A stretch of 64,000 bases of DNA from Thermococcus sp. (lineage in GTDB: Archaea; Methanobacteriota_B; Thermococci; Thermococcales; Thermococcaceae): the NCBI RefSeq assembly GCF_026991495.1, contig NZ_JALXBJ010000012.1:1-64000 (forward strand). The letters run 5' to 3'. Shown here piece after piece: positions 15,782 through 24,140 of this stretch. The first letter of the stretch is position 1. Every line of letters starts with the position of its first letter. Position numbers and translations under genes: made by a program. The notes beneath the pieces are model-generated. The model had not been told where the DNA came from. It saw only the letters and a list, made by a program, of their open reading frames with translations, and searched no databases.

Positions 15782-17389
15782 TCACACCCGATCCCTCGTT
15801 CTCTTCACGTGCGTGAATCCGACTACCTTGTATCCTGGGCGCCTGAAGTGCTTTTTCAGGAGCTCGTACATTTTTTCGGTGGCTTCTTCCTTGCTCCAGT
15901 CTATACCGTACTTCTCCGGATTCTTTGCCATGTCTTCTACCAGTTTTTCTGCCTCTGCCAACTGCACCTCACTCCCTGCAATGTCAATTACTGCATGATC
16001 TGTGGTGTAGTCTGGCAGGTGGAGCATCACCTCGAATTTGTGGCTACGGATTGAATGGGCAAGAATATCAAGAGCCTCTTGTATGTGCTTCTGGTTTGTT
16101 TTGCTTTTCTCTTCACGTATTTTACTTAAAATTTTGTCTGCCGCAGTGCGCACGTCCTTACTCTTCTGTAGTTCCTCTCTATATTCTTTGAGTAGCTCTC
16201 TCGCCTTTTGGATGCCCTCTTTTAGTTTGTGCGGGTCTGTGACGCCCTCATCTGCGAGCGCGTGGAACATGTATATCGCGTAGGGTGGCACTGCCTCAGG
16301 ATAGAGGTTCGGTATCTCCTTCGGGTGCTTGTGTGGTGGCAAGACCACAATCTGTTCTCCATTTCTTATTATTGGCAGGCCAGTTTCCGGGTGCACCTCT
16401 GCTCTTTTCGAGTCCACGTCCTCAATCCTAATTACGTCCTTCTCTCTTCTGACCTCCAGCGGATTGCGTTTTGCTGGCGGTGCTGGCGCTCTTTGTGGCG
16501 TCACCTTTGTCGTGGTTTGCACTGGCTGCGGTTTCTGTACTTCTCGTCTTTGTGGTGCTGTTTCAGGCTCCTGAAGCCTTTTCAGGAGCTCCTGTACCTC
16601 TCTTTCTACTTCTTCCTTTTCTCTTTCGTCCAGGAACTCTTCTACTCCGCTGGGCCGTTCAAACACCACGCGGGAAACAGGCTTCGTCAGCTCGTATATT
16701 ATTCTGTGCATCTTATGTATCTTCTTTATCGCTTCCGGCCCGAAGAGCTGGTACACCTCCATCCGCGGGTCAGCAGTTCCTCTGCTGATATGATTCATAA
16801 AGAGCCTAGCTGTAAGTTGCCATTTCTTCCGTTTGTCGTTCCAGTATATATGTGTATGCACGTGTTTTGCATACTTTCCGATGAGATCTGCCGTTTCAAT
16901 GGCGTGCGGGAGCAGGATTTCCAGCTCACGTATCATCTGCTTCTTCTTCTCAAGAGGTGCATCTGAAAACGCCCAGTCGTGCAATATTGCCTGTTTCGCG
17001 TCTTCCAATGCCTTCTTCGGGTCCAAGTTCTCCCAGTCGTGGAGATACATTCCCAGGCGCCCACCTGCTAGCAGCGGTTCGCCATTGTGTTTAACTGCTG
17101 CCGCGAATATTACGTTTCCGGCCTCTGACCTGTGCTTCAGCTGGAGCCACGTCTTTATGTAGTGCCTAAGGATGCCGTAGGGAACGCTGTCGTACATATC
17201 TCCTACAGCATCTTGTGTTGCAGGACTATCAATTTTGTCCCAAATGCTTCGGATTCCTATTACGGACTCTTTTTTCACGGGCGGCAGTAACAGTCCTCTC
17301 CCGTCAGGTTTTGTTCTAAGTTCCTCTGCAGCGAGGTACGCATCATGCTCTTTTCCCTCGGACACTTCGCTATACGGGAACGGCACCAT
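15782..17389 (-). CDS. 535-residue island protein of unknown family
   Basis: I do not recognise this protein. It has an N-terminal, mostly helical region (about 1-275) with PDGRGLLLPP and an HVHTHIYWN stretch, a Gln/Pro/Thr-rich linker (about 285-325), and a C-terminal region with HPETGLP, VVLPPHKHP, YPEAVPPYAIYMFHAL and a long charged helix (about 400-450). The LLLPP and VVLPP motifs may mark two related domains. ATG 17389 is preceded by GGGGTG, and a TATA-like CCTTAAGT lies upstream. A decayed paralogue lies 0.5 kb downstream and hepT 75 bp upstream on the same strand. Base composition is AT-richer than in flanking housekeeping genes, suggesting acquisition from a plasmid or virus. Confidence 0.75.
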   Translation of the reverse strand: MVPFPYSEVSEGKEHDAYLAAEELRTKPDGRGLLLPPVKKESVIGIRSIWDKIDSPATQDAVGDMYDSVPYGILRHYIKTWLQLKHRSEAGNVIFAAAVKHNGEPLLAGGRLGMYLHDWENLDPKKALEDAKQAILHDWAFSDAPLEKKKQMIRELEILLPHAIETADLIGKYAKHVHTHIYWNDKRKKWQLTARLFMNHISRGTADPRMEVYQLFGPEAIKKIHKMHRIIYELTKPVSRVVFERPSGVEEFLDEREKEEVEREVQELLKRLQEPETAPQRREVQKPQPVQTTTKVTPQRAPAPPAKRNPLEVRREKDVIRIEDVDSKRAEVHPETGLPIIRNGEQIVVLPPHKHPKEIPNLYPEAVPPYAIYMFHALADEGVTDPHKLKEGIQKARELLKEYREELQKSKDVRTAADKILSKIREEKSKTNQKHIQEALDILAHSIRSHKFEVMLHLPDYTTDHAVIDIAGSEVQLAEAEKLVEDMAKNPEKYGIDWSKEEATEKMYELLKKHFRRPGYKVVGFTHVKRTRDRV

Positions 17390-17464
17390 TTTTTACACCC
17401 CTTGGCCAGTGGTAAGAACTTGAGGACTTAAGGTTTTTCCTCCGGGGGACTGGAAAATTGGATG

Positions 17465-17791
17465 TTAAAGTCCCGAGAGAAACCTCTTCAGAAACGGAAC
17501 GTCTTCTTTTAGCGTCTTCCACACGACGCGAAGATCAACGCCGAAGTAGGCGTGTATCAGCTTGTCCCTCATCCTTGCCATTTCCCTCCACGGGACTTCA
17601 GGATGTTCCTTCTTGAAGTCCTCAGGAATGGCCTTTGCCGCTTCCCCGATTATCTCAAGAGCCCTGATGACTGCAAACTGGGTTTTTCTGTCATTCAAAA
17701 AGTCCTCAAAGCTCATGTCTGAAGTAAACTCCTCTATGGACGCAATGGCGTCCAGCATATCTTTCAGGTAATCCTCATGGGTTCGCTTCAT
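17465..17791 (-). CDS. hepT: HEPN-domain toxin, HepT/DUF86
   Basis: A 108-residue HEPN ribonuclease-type toxin. The R-x4-6-H motif is present as RDKLIHAYF (about 83-91), following [11 protein letters not shown], the usual DUF86 context. HepT proteins cut RNA, including tRNA, and are neutralised by MNT nucleotidyltransferases that AMPylate them. Its start overlaps the stop of mntA by 4 nt, the standard order. The gene is the last of the pair before the unknown 535-residue protein. Confidence 0.88.
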   Translation of the reverse strand: MKRTHEDYLKDMLDAIASIEEFTSDMSFEDFLNDRKTQFAVIRALEIIGEAAKAIPEDFKKEHPEVPWREMARMRDKLIHAYFGVDLRVVWKTLKEDVPFLKRFLSGL

Positions 17792-18087
17792 ACGTAGATG
17801 ACCTCCCTCTTCACGTGCTCCCCAATCTTAGGCTTTAGGGCGGACTTCATGACGAGATCTACCTTTATACCGAGGAGTTTCTCAAGGTGCTCCTCAAGCT
17901 CAATGAACTCCAGCAGAGAAGGAACCTCGTAAAAGTCCACGAGAATATCTACATCGCTCTCCTCGGTCGCTTCACCACGGACGTAGGAACCAAAGACCCC
18001 TATCTCCTTAATCCTAAATCTCTCCTCAAGCTCCCGCCGGTGTGTCCTCAGGATCTTCTCGATTTCGTCAAGGGTCAACATGGTCAT
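17788..18087 (-). CDS. mntA: MNT-type nucleotidyltransferase antitoxin
   Basis: A 99-residue minimal nucleotidyltransferase with [23 protein letters not shown], i.e. the GSxxxG..DxD catalytic signature, and a third acidic residue in IKVDLV. It should transfer AMP from ATP to the partner HepT. ATG 18087 is preceded by GGCGAT. The 4-nt overlap with hepT implies coupled translation. A second, partly decayed pair lies at 32.7 kb. Confidence 0.88.
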   Translation of the reverse strand: MTMLTLDEIEKILRTHRRELEERFRIKEIGVFGSYVRGEATEESDVDILVDFYEVPSLLEFIELEEHLEKLLGIKVDLVMKSALKPKIGEHVKREVIYV

Positions 18088-18170
18088 CGCCTAATATTAG
18101 TCCAAACTCCCAAAAAGTTTTTTCTTCCAATCAGTCACACTTTAACGATCTTCGAGCACTCAAAGATACC

Positions 18171-19350
18171 TCAACCGGATGAAGGCTTCCCTTTAAGGCT
18201 CTCCTTTGCCAGCTTCAGCAGCTCCTCCGGTGTCAGGACATCAATCCCCTCCGGTTCCCTTTCAAGGACTTCAACGCTTGGCACGATGAGGACTTTTCTG
18301 CAGTTGAACTTCCCAAGCTTTTCCTCTATCCTTCTCACTTCCTCCCTCTTAACGCGGTTCTTCCACTTAACTTCCCCAACGAGTTCAAGCTTTTTGAAAC
18401 CCTCTAAGGCAATGTCGAGCTCAAGCTCAGGCATTTCCACGCTCACCGGCCTTAGGCCGTAGATTTTGGCGAGAAGGCTTTCGACAAAGCCCTCCACGTG
18501 CCTGGGCAGCTTTTCGTCTATCGCTCTTCTGATGAACTCCCTCGGCGTCTCAAGCTCCGTGTAGGCATATTTCGCCTCAAGGTAGAAGTGGAGGTCGAGC
18601 AGTGGAGAGGCTATGGAATAGCGGAAGCGCTTCTTCTTCCCGTGTATCGGCTTCTTTCTAACCAAACCCATGGCGGTCAGAACTTTCAAATACTTTTGAA
18701 CGCTCGACGGGGCCTCGATCAGCCCCCCGGATAGGAGGTAGTTTCCTATCTCGGTGCTCTTAGACTTCCCGTCAGCTATTGAGTGCAGGACTGCCAGATA
18801 AACCTCTGAGAGCCTCAGCTCCTCCTCGGAGAAGGCCTCCCCAACTATCTCCCTCACGAGGGCACCTGAGGAGTGAAAGTAGTCTGTTAAGAACTCCCTC
18901 AGCGATGGTCGGTAGAGCGGAACCAAAACCGGTTCGCGGAGGTAGACCGAAGCTTCCACCAGCTCTTTTCCTTCAATTTCCTTCGAGAGCTCCGCTAAGA
19001 TTTCCCTCTCGTCTATGAGGCCTATTCTTACTGGAACCACTATGCCGAGGAGCGGGCTCTCCCTCTCGCCCAGAAGCCTCATCGCCAGCCAGAGGGTTGA
19101 GGTTATCAGTATCACCTCACCCTCGGGTGAGTATGCGTGGAGGGTGTCTAAAAACTCCCTCGGCAGTCTGTGAAACTCGTCTATGACGGTAACCCCTTCT
19201 CCAAGCCGCTTGATGAACTCCATTCTGAATTCGTCATAGGAGAGCTGCCTTTTAGAGTTGATGTCAATAACGGTTCCGTTCCTGTTTGCGAAGATTCCAG
19301 CCTGGCGCCTTTAGGTTGTCAAACTCAATTCTTCTTGGAATGATTCTCAT
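18171..19350 (-). pseudogene. Archaeal ATPase that lost its P-loop
   Basis: The 350-residue track ORF begins at Walker B (GVTVIDEFHRLP) and continues through ITSTLWLAMRL, a winged helix and a C-terminal nuclease-like region (ELDIALEG..ELVGEVKW). The family N-terminus is still visible upstream in another frame from ATG 19350 (MRIIPRRIEFDNLKAPGW), and the frame before the ORF reads IFANRNGTVIDINSKRQLSYDEF. Between them the expected segment with the Walker A motif (about 20-30 codons) is missing, so a deletion removed the P-loop and shifted the frame. The remaining protein cannot bind ATP in the usual way. It is also the right edge of the accessory island. Confidence 0.8.
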
Positions 19351-19372
19351 AAGAATGATTCTGATTAGAATC
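19343..19372. promoter_or_regulatory. Two ATTCT-N4-AGAAT dyads at the ATPase pseudogene promoter
   Basis: ATTCTCATAAGAAT (19343-19356) and GATTCTGATTAGAATC (19357-19372) are adjacent dyads with centres 15 bp apart. One covers the ATG at 19350, the other abuts a TATA-like CTTAAAAAG on the minus strand. The arrangement suggests an operator for a dimeric repressor acting on a leaderless gene. Confidence 0.6.
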
Positions 19373-19388
19373 TTTTTAAGACTTTCGC

Positions 19389-19736
19389 CTAAAACTCAAA
19401 CTCCACCCCGTTCTCTTCACCCTCCCAGAGCACAAGGCGGTGGAGCTTAACCCCTTTGGGGAGTTTCTTCTCTACTTCCCCGGCTATCCAGAGGGCAATG
19501 TTCTCCGTCGTGGGATTCTCGAAGAGCCCGTTCAGGTTCCGGTGGTCGAGCTTCTCGATGACTTCCTCAAAGATAGCCCTCAGCCCGAGGAAGTCCATGA
19601 CGTAGCCGTCTTTAAGCGGGCCCTCAACCGCTACCTCAAGCCTGAAGGTGTGCCCGTGTGTCTCCTCGGTCTGGCCGTCTATGCTTACCGCGTGGGCCGC
19701 CTCGAACTTGAAGCGCTCAACGACGCGGGATTTCAT
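19389..19736 (-). CDS. 6-pyruvoyl-tetrahydropterin synthase family protein, likely PTPS-III
   Basis: A 115-residue PTPS/QueD-fold protein. Zinc-binding His residues are in FEAAHAV and THGHTFRL; KLDHRNLN and the late E (LWEGEENG) match the family. The Cys that QueD and classic PTPS carry before HGH is absent; instead Glu residues precede it (EETHGH), as in PTPS-III proteins that make 6-hydroxymethyl-dihydropterin. That fits the mptE gene elsewhere in the window, which would use this product. No ribosome binding site problem; it appears monocistronic. Confidence 0.82.
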   Translation of the reverse strand: MKSRVVERFKFEAAHAVSIDGQTEETHGHTFRLEVAVEGPLKDGYVMDFLGLRAIFEEVIEKLDHRNLNGLFENPTTENIALWIAGEVEKKLPKGVKLHRLVLWEGEENGVEFEF

Positions 19737-19775
19737 AGGGATTCCTCCAGGGGACCAGGATTTTTAAGACCGCGC

Positions 19776-19994
19776 CTAAGAAGCACAGACTCTCCGGGTT
19801 CCAGCTCCCAAAAATCCCGTCCACGTTTCATAAAGCTCGGCCCCCAGCACATGCCCGGGTTTATCAGACTTTACCGACCCTAAGGCATGCTTGATGATCT
19901 CGTCAATATTGTCCCCCCGTCCCTTTACGATGGCTTTCCTGGACGCCTCCATCGTAGGCAATTGAAATCCGGAAAGAAGGGGATGAGGACTCAC
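19776..19994 (-). CDS. Possible small protein overlapping the end of L15e
   Basis: A 72-codon frame starting with GTG 19994, which overlaps the L15e stop by 3-4 nt (GTGA). The second part, from [15 protein letters not shown] to the end, looks protein-like in composition and codon use. I know no homologue. It may be a real coupled gene, start internally at the Met, or be a remnant. Confidence 0.35.
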   Translation of the reverse strand: MSPHPLLSGFQLPTMEASRKAIVKGRGDNIDEIIKHALGSVKSDKPGHVLGAELYETWTGFLGAGTRRVCAS

Positions 19995-20575
19995 TTGCCC
20001 TTGCCCTTGTTGGCCCTTATGCTGGGCCTTATCTTCTCGGCTCCCTTGCCCTTGTTGAGCAGGCCGCGGCTCCTCTTTCCGGCGCTCGTCAGACCGCGGA
20101 AGACCCTGCCCTTGTGGGCCTTTCCGGCTATCCAGGCTATCTTCGGGTCGTTCTTTACGACCGGGTGGTGCGGGTCAACGAGAATGACCTCAAACCACCT
20201 GTACATCCCGTCCTCGCCAACCCAGTAGGAGTTGAGAACCTCAAGGTTCGGGAACTTCCTCGCGGCCTTCTCTTCAGCGATCCACTGGAGGCTCTTCTTT
20301 GGCGAATACTTGATCATACCCATCTTGCTCGGCTTCCTTCCGCCCTTCCACCTGGGCCTCTTCCTTCCGCCCTTCCTCACGCGGACGCGGGCTATGATGT
20401 AGCCCTGCTTCGCCTGGTAGCCGAGGTTCCTCGCGCGGTCGAGCCTCGTCGGTCTCTCGACGCGCACGACAACGGGCTCACGGCGCCATCTTATCATCCT
20501 GACCTTCAGGAGGTCTCCAACGTAGCTCTCCTTGGGGTTCTTCCAGGCTTCCCTAATGTACTTGTACATGCCCAT
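19991..20575 (-). CDS. rpl15e: Large-subunit ribosomal protein L15e
   Basis: A 194-residue protein of the archaeal/eukaryotic L15e family: [65 protein letters not shown] and the basic tail [11 protein letters not shown] 20575 is chosen over the track start at 20584 since GGGGTGA then lies 5 nt upstream. A TATA-like CCTTAAAAAC near 20666 implies a leader of about 65 nt, long for this organism and able to fold into hairpins. Confidence 0.97.
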   Translation of the reverse strand: MGMYKYIREAWKNPKESYVGDLLKVRMIRWRREPVVVRVERPTRLDRARNLGYQAKQGYIIARVRVRKGGRKRPRWKGGRKPSKMGMIKYSPKKSLQWIAEEKAARKFPNLEVLNSYWVGEDGMYRWFEVILVDPHHPVVKNDPKIAWIAGKAHKGRVFRGLTSAGKRSRGLLNKGKGAEKIRPSIRANKGKGK

Positions 20576-20645
20576 TCCCTTCACCCCTTCGCTGCTTGTG
20601 GTTCTCCCTTACGGGAACATCCCGCGGGTTACCCCGCCAAGTCGA
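20576..20645 (-). promoter_or_regulatory. Structured L15e leader
   Basis: Between the presumed transcription start and the L15e ATG lie two potential hairpins: GGCGGG GTAA CCCGC and GTTCCC GTAA GGGAGAAC. They could serve autogenous control by a ribosomal protein or be an embedded small RNA; neither is proven. Confidence 0.35.
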
Positions 20646-20666
20646 GCCGAGTTGGAGGATCAGTTT

Positions 20667-21242
20667 TTAAGGGTTGCGCCCCGGGATACCGTAGAGGCCG
20701 CTGGAGTTCACGAGGGCGGAGAGCTCCTTCAGGCTCATCAGCTTGAAGTCCTTCTCAGGCGACGGCCTTATGAAGACGGCCGAGGCGTTGTCGGCGAAGC
20801 GCCATGTGCCGAGGAGCTGGAAGTAGACGCTGTCCCCGTCCTCCGCGGTTCTTCCGATCCAGACGGAGACGGAGAGGGACTCCATCGGCTGGTCGAACTT
20901 CAGGATTACCGTTCCCTCTTTCATCCCCTGCCGGCAGGTCTCGTTTCCGCGGCGGCCCGTCCTCAGGTAGGAGTACGCAGCATCGTCCAGCTCGTAGACC
21001 TCGACTTGCCCCGACCCGGTGGTGGTGTAGGTGTACGCAACTGCGCAGGAGTCTATTATCGGCCCCTCAACGGTGTAGACGCCGTCAACCTCGGGCCCTC
21101 CCACAAGCCCGGGGCGCAGGGTGAGGTTCTCAAGCCTCGGGGGAGAAGGGTTGGCCCTCTCGGCTATCTGACTCCAGAAGACGGAGACGAGAGCAAAGGA
21201 GACGAAGAGGATGAGAGATATCGCGAGCACCTTCCCCCTCAT
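20667..21242 (-). CDS. Membrane-anchored extracellular hypothetical protein
   Basis: A 191-residue protein with an N-terminal hydrophobic segment (VLAISLILFVSFALVSVFW), then a probably extracellular beta-rich domain with N-x-T/S sites and two Cys (DSCAVAY, NETCRQG) that may form a disulfide. No family recognised. The second of two adjacent ATGs (21242) is preferred because GGTGAG abuts the first. Divergent from prsW. Confidence 0.7.
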   Translation of the reverse strand: MRGKVLAISLILFVSFALVSVFWSQIAERANPSPPRLENLTLRPGLVGGPEVDGVYTVEGPIIDSCAVAYTYTTTGSGQVEVYELDDAAYSYLRTGRRGNETCRQGMKEGTVILKFDQPMESLSVSVWIGRTAEDGDSVYFQLLGTWRFADNASAVFIRPSPEKDFKLMSLKELSALVNSSGLYGIPGRNP

Positions 21243-21331
21243 CATCTCACCTTGAGAAGTTGATCATCGGGGTAGATATACTTTGCGGGAAGGGTTAAAA
21301 GGGGTCGGGGAAAAGGGTGTAAGGTGGTGGC

Positions 21332-22036
21332 ATGAACGTACTGGCCGCGATAGTCTTCTTCGCCTACGTCCCGGCCCTCATCATCCTGTGGTACTTCTAC
21401 CATCAGGACAGGCTGGAGCCCGAGCCGAGGAGGTACGTGATAGGAACCTTCATACTGGGTGCAACGCTCTCGGTGGGGATAGCGCTCATCATTGAGAGCG
21501 TTCTGACCCCGAAGTGGGGGGGAATGGCGCTTCTGTTCCCAGGGAGCATAACCTGGATGGCCTTCGTGGCGGGAACTGTGGAGGAACCATCAAAGGCCCT
21601 CGCTATACTCCTGCCCTTCAGGAGGGGCCAGATGGACGGGATAATGGACGGTGTGGTGTACGGCGTCGCCGCGGGACTTGGATTCGCGGCCACCGAGAAC
21701 CTCCTCTACGGTCTCGGCTACGGCTTAGAGACGACCGTGCTGAGGGCCTTTCTAACCCCCCTCGCCCATGCAACCTGGACGGCCATAGTCGGGGTCGGCT
21801 ACGGACTGATGTCTGAGGGCAGGGCTGAGGGCATCTGGGGCTTCCTCACAACGGCAATGTTCCTCCACTTCCTCTGGGACTACTTCGCCTTCCTGAGCAT
21901 GGCAGTTCCTGCTTACAACGTGATCCTGATCTTCCTCCTGCTCATGAACCTCGCCATCCTCCGCTACCTCACCCTTCTCGGCATCGAGGAGGATATAAAG
22001 AAGCGCCTCTACTACGTCTTCAGGTGGGGGTGGTGA
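21332..22036 (+). CDS. prsW: PrsW-family intramembrane protease
   Basis: A 234-residue polytopic membrane protein. The family's conserved residues are present: VEEPSK (EExxK), GFAATENLLYG (Glu), AHATWTA (His) and HFLWDYF (HxxxD), all within or next to hydrophobic segments. PrsW-type enzymes are membrane proteases related to type II CAAX proteases; the substrate here is unknown. ATG 21332 has GGTGG in good position. The next small gene follows after 33 bp. Confidence 0.85.
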   Translation: MNVLAAIVFFAYVPALIILWYFYHQDRLEPEPRRYVIGTFILGATLSVGIALIIESVLTPKWGGMALLFPGSITWMAFVAGTVEEPSKALAILLPFRRGQMDGIMDGVVYGVAAGLGFAATENLLYGLGYGLETTVLRAFLTPLAHATWTAIVGVGYGLMSEGRAEGIWGFLTTAMFLHFLWDYFAFLSMAVPAYNVILIFLLLMNLAILRYLTLLGIEEDIKKRLYYVFRWGW

Positions 22037-22069
22037 GGTGAGCCTTGGGAAAGCTGCGGGGGTGATCGC

Positions 22070-22294
22070 GTGGACGATCTGAGGGAGCTCGTTGAGGAAG
22101 CGCTCTTTGAGGCCAGACCCTACGTGGAGTACTACGACAGGCTCAGGGAGGAGATCATGCCCCTGCTGAAAGCCGTCTCCGACGTCGAGGAACTGCGCCT
22201 TAGGATTGAGGAGATCGGCAGGGGAGCTGGGGAACCCTTCAGGACTGACATCAGGATATTCCTCCAGAAGCTGGACTCGCTGGCAGGCACCTGA
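22070..22294 (+). CDS. Small helical hypothetical protein after prsW
   Basis: A 74-residue acidic, helical protein (LRELVEEALFEARPYVEYYDRLREEI...). GTG 22070 is preceded by GGGGGTGATC at proper distance. The 33-bp gap suggests it is cotranscribed with prsW. No family recognised. Confidence 0.65.
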   Translation: MDDLRELVEEALFEARPYVEYYDRLREEIMPLLKAVSDVEELRLRIEEIGRGAGEPFRTDIRIFLQKLDSLAGT

Positions 22295-22335
22295 CTCCAT
22301 CGAGGCTCCCCTTCAATTTTTGCGTACGACAAAAG

Positions 22336-22370
22336 ATCGTATTCAAAATATGAACAGGAAAAATATTTAA
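22336..22370 (+). promoter_or_regulatory. Conserved 35-bp promoter element, copy 1
   Basis: The block from ATCGTA to TATTTAA matches the block before the second lipoprotein gene (24069-24103) at 29 of 35 positions without gaps. It contains CAAAAT, TGAA, GGAAAA and the TATA box TATTTAA. The conserved part upstream of TATA is a candidate binding site for a shared regulator. Confidence 0.75.
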
Positions 22371-22414
22371 GTGCCCTCCCAGAAGTATTCACGGAAAACA
22401 TGGAGGATGATAAC

Positions 22415-23941
22415 ATGAGGCGTCTCGTGGCTGCCCTGCTGATCCTCTCTGTAGTCCTAGCCGGGGGCTGCGTCGGAAGCGGAACCAGCCTGTCGCAGGA
22501 CAAAGTCCTGAAGGCCATCCACAACCTCAAAACCGGCGAGTACTCAGCCTCGGTCTTCATAAACGCCTCCTACAGCTACCCCAATTTTAACCTCAGCGGA
22601 AGGGAGAGTGGGGTTATAAGGATGCGGGGGCTGTTCGACAGGACCAGGGGGCTTTCAGTGGGCAACATCAGCTTCAACGTGCGCGCAACACCCCCCGGGG
22701 TAAACCTGAGCTCCTCCATGCCCTACTTCCTCAACGGGAGCAGGCTTTACCTGAAGCTCCCGGACGGATGGCAGAAGGCCAACGTCAGCGCTTTGGAAGG
22801 AAACGAGAAGATCAGCCTCGGCACCGGGGTCACCGGCGGGAGCAACATTCTACTGGAGCTCCAGTACATCGAGGATCTTCTGAAAAACAAGAGCGTGAAG
22901 ATAGAGAAGAACGGGAAGGGCTACTACTTCCGCATGAACGTTACCACCGGGTACTTAACCAATGCCTCCTGGATCAAGCCAATGGGAATGAGTGCAAAGC
23001 TGGTGGGAGGATGGATCGAGGTCAACCTGACCGAGAACGGAACCCCCTACCTGATCAGGGAGCACTTAAGCCTTTCGGCCTCACGGGGAGGCTTTTCCCT
23101 GAACATGACGGCGGACGAGTCCCTCAAGCTCACGAAGGTAAACGAACCCGTGAGGATAACCCAGCCGAAGGGCCTTAAACTGCTCCTCAATAGGGAGAGG
23201 CTCCTGGCCCAGCTGGAGGGCATGAGATCCTACAGGTCAGAGCTCACCCTAAACGTGACCTACTCCCAGGGCTTGGGCAGCTATCTTTTGACGAACGGGA
23301 CGGCTACTCTCCTGACAAACGAAACCATTAACACTGTGTGCTCAGTCAGGGTCTCAAGCTGGGTAAACGGCAACGGCTCCGTCTCGCGCGTCCTTGCTTC
23401 CATCCACAACCCCGTACTGGGCGAAATGAAGGCAATGAACTACACGATCTACGATGAGAACGGAATCCTCAAAGTCGTTTCCGGAGTTTCGTTCCTTCCA
23501 TCCTTAGAGGTGAGCATTGAAAACCTAAGCCCGCTGGAGAGAGGATACCTCAGGTACCCCCACCTGGGCCAGAGCATCCTGACTGCCGTGCTCCTCCATT
23601 CAAACTTCACCCTTGAGAAGACGGGGAGCGGGTACAGGATCCACATGAACCTGACGAACACCTCAATGACCTTCCTCCCCTTCAACCCCTACTCCGGCAA
23701 GACAACGGTGGGTGCGATACAGATACAGATTGGGACAGGAAACACAGGCATCTCCGGCTTTGAGGGTTATATTGACGCCAACTTTACAAAGAACCTCCTC
23801 CCCATTTCCTACAGAATTCACGCCTCCTACAAGGTCTACACGGTACAGACGGGGCTCACAGAGCTCTCGGTCAGCTATGATCTGCTGGGAAGGTTCTGGG
23901 ACGTCAACGCCAAGGTGAAGCTCCCAAGGCCGTCCGGGTGA
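22415..23941 (+). CDS. Large secreted lipoprotein, paralogue of the next gene
   Basis: A 508-residue lipoprotein with signal segment MRRLVAALLILSVVLAGGC (lipobox LAGGC). The mature part begins SLSQDKVLKAIHNLKTGEYS and shares with the neighbour the motifs FNVR.., PYFLNGSRLYLKL, YIEDLLKNKSVKIEK and VNEPVRITQPKG. It has many N-x-S/T sites. The second half (from about LNRERLLAQLEGM) seems to repeat the fold. ATG 22415 with GGAGGATGAT is preferred over the track start 22400. Family function unknown; LolA/LppX-like outer-surface lipid binding is only a possibility. Confidence 0.8.
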   Translation: MRRLVAALLILSVVLAGGCVGSGTSLSQDKVLKAIHNLKTGEYSASVFINASYSYPNFNLSGRESGVIRMRGLFDRTRGLSVGNISFNVRATPPGVNLSSSMPYFLNGSRLYLKLPDGWQKANVSALEGNEKISLGTGVTGGSNILLELQYIEDLLKNKSVKIEKNGKGYYFRMNVTTGYLTNASWIKPMGMSAKLVGGWIEVNLTENGTPYLIREHLSLSASRGGFSLNMTADESLKLTKVNEPVRITQPKGLKLLLNRERLLAQLEGMRSYRSELTLNVTYSQGLGSYLLTNGTATLLTNETINTVCSVRVSSWVNGNGSVSRVLASIHNPVLGEMKAMNYTIYDENGILKVVSGVSFLPSLEVSIENLSPLERGYLRYPHLGQSILTAVLLHSNFTLEKTGSGYRIHMNLTNTSMTFLPFNPYSGKTTVGAIQIQIGTGNTGISGFEGYIDANFTKNLLPISYRIHASYKVYTVQTGLTELSVSYDLLGRFWDVNAKVKLPRPSG

Positions 23942-24068
23942 GCTTTTCGCCTTTTTCTTTTCACGATGCCAAAGCCAGAATCGAGAGACTCTATTGGGTT
24001 GGAATTTTAGGTGGGGCCTTTGAGTGCTTATCAACGGTTACTTTTTCATCTTTTGCAAACTTCAACAA

Positions 24069-24103
24069 ATCGTACGCAAAATTTGAAGGGGAAAAGTATT
24101 TAA
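24069..24103 (+). promoter_or_regulatory. Conserved 35-bp promoter element, copy 2
   Basis: Matches copy 1 (22336-22370) at 29 of 35 positions without gaps, ending in the same TATTTAA box. An inverted pair TTTTGC / GCAAAA lies across its upstream part. Confidence 0.75.
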
Positions 24104-24140
24104 AGGGCTGCCGGGAGTTCATGACGCCGGAGGTGGAAAA

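Noticed and set aside
15797-17423. Several plus-strand ORFs of 60-245 codons in the island
   Set aside because: All are antisense to the 535-residue protein, which has the better start site, and they show Cys/Phe/Ser-rich shadow composition.
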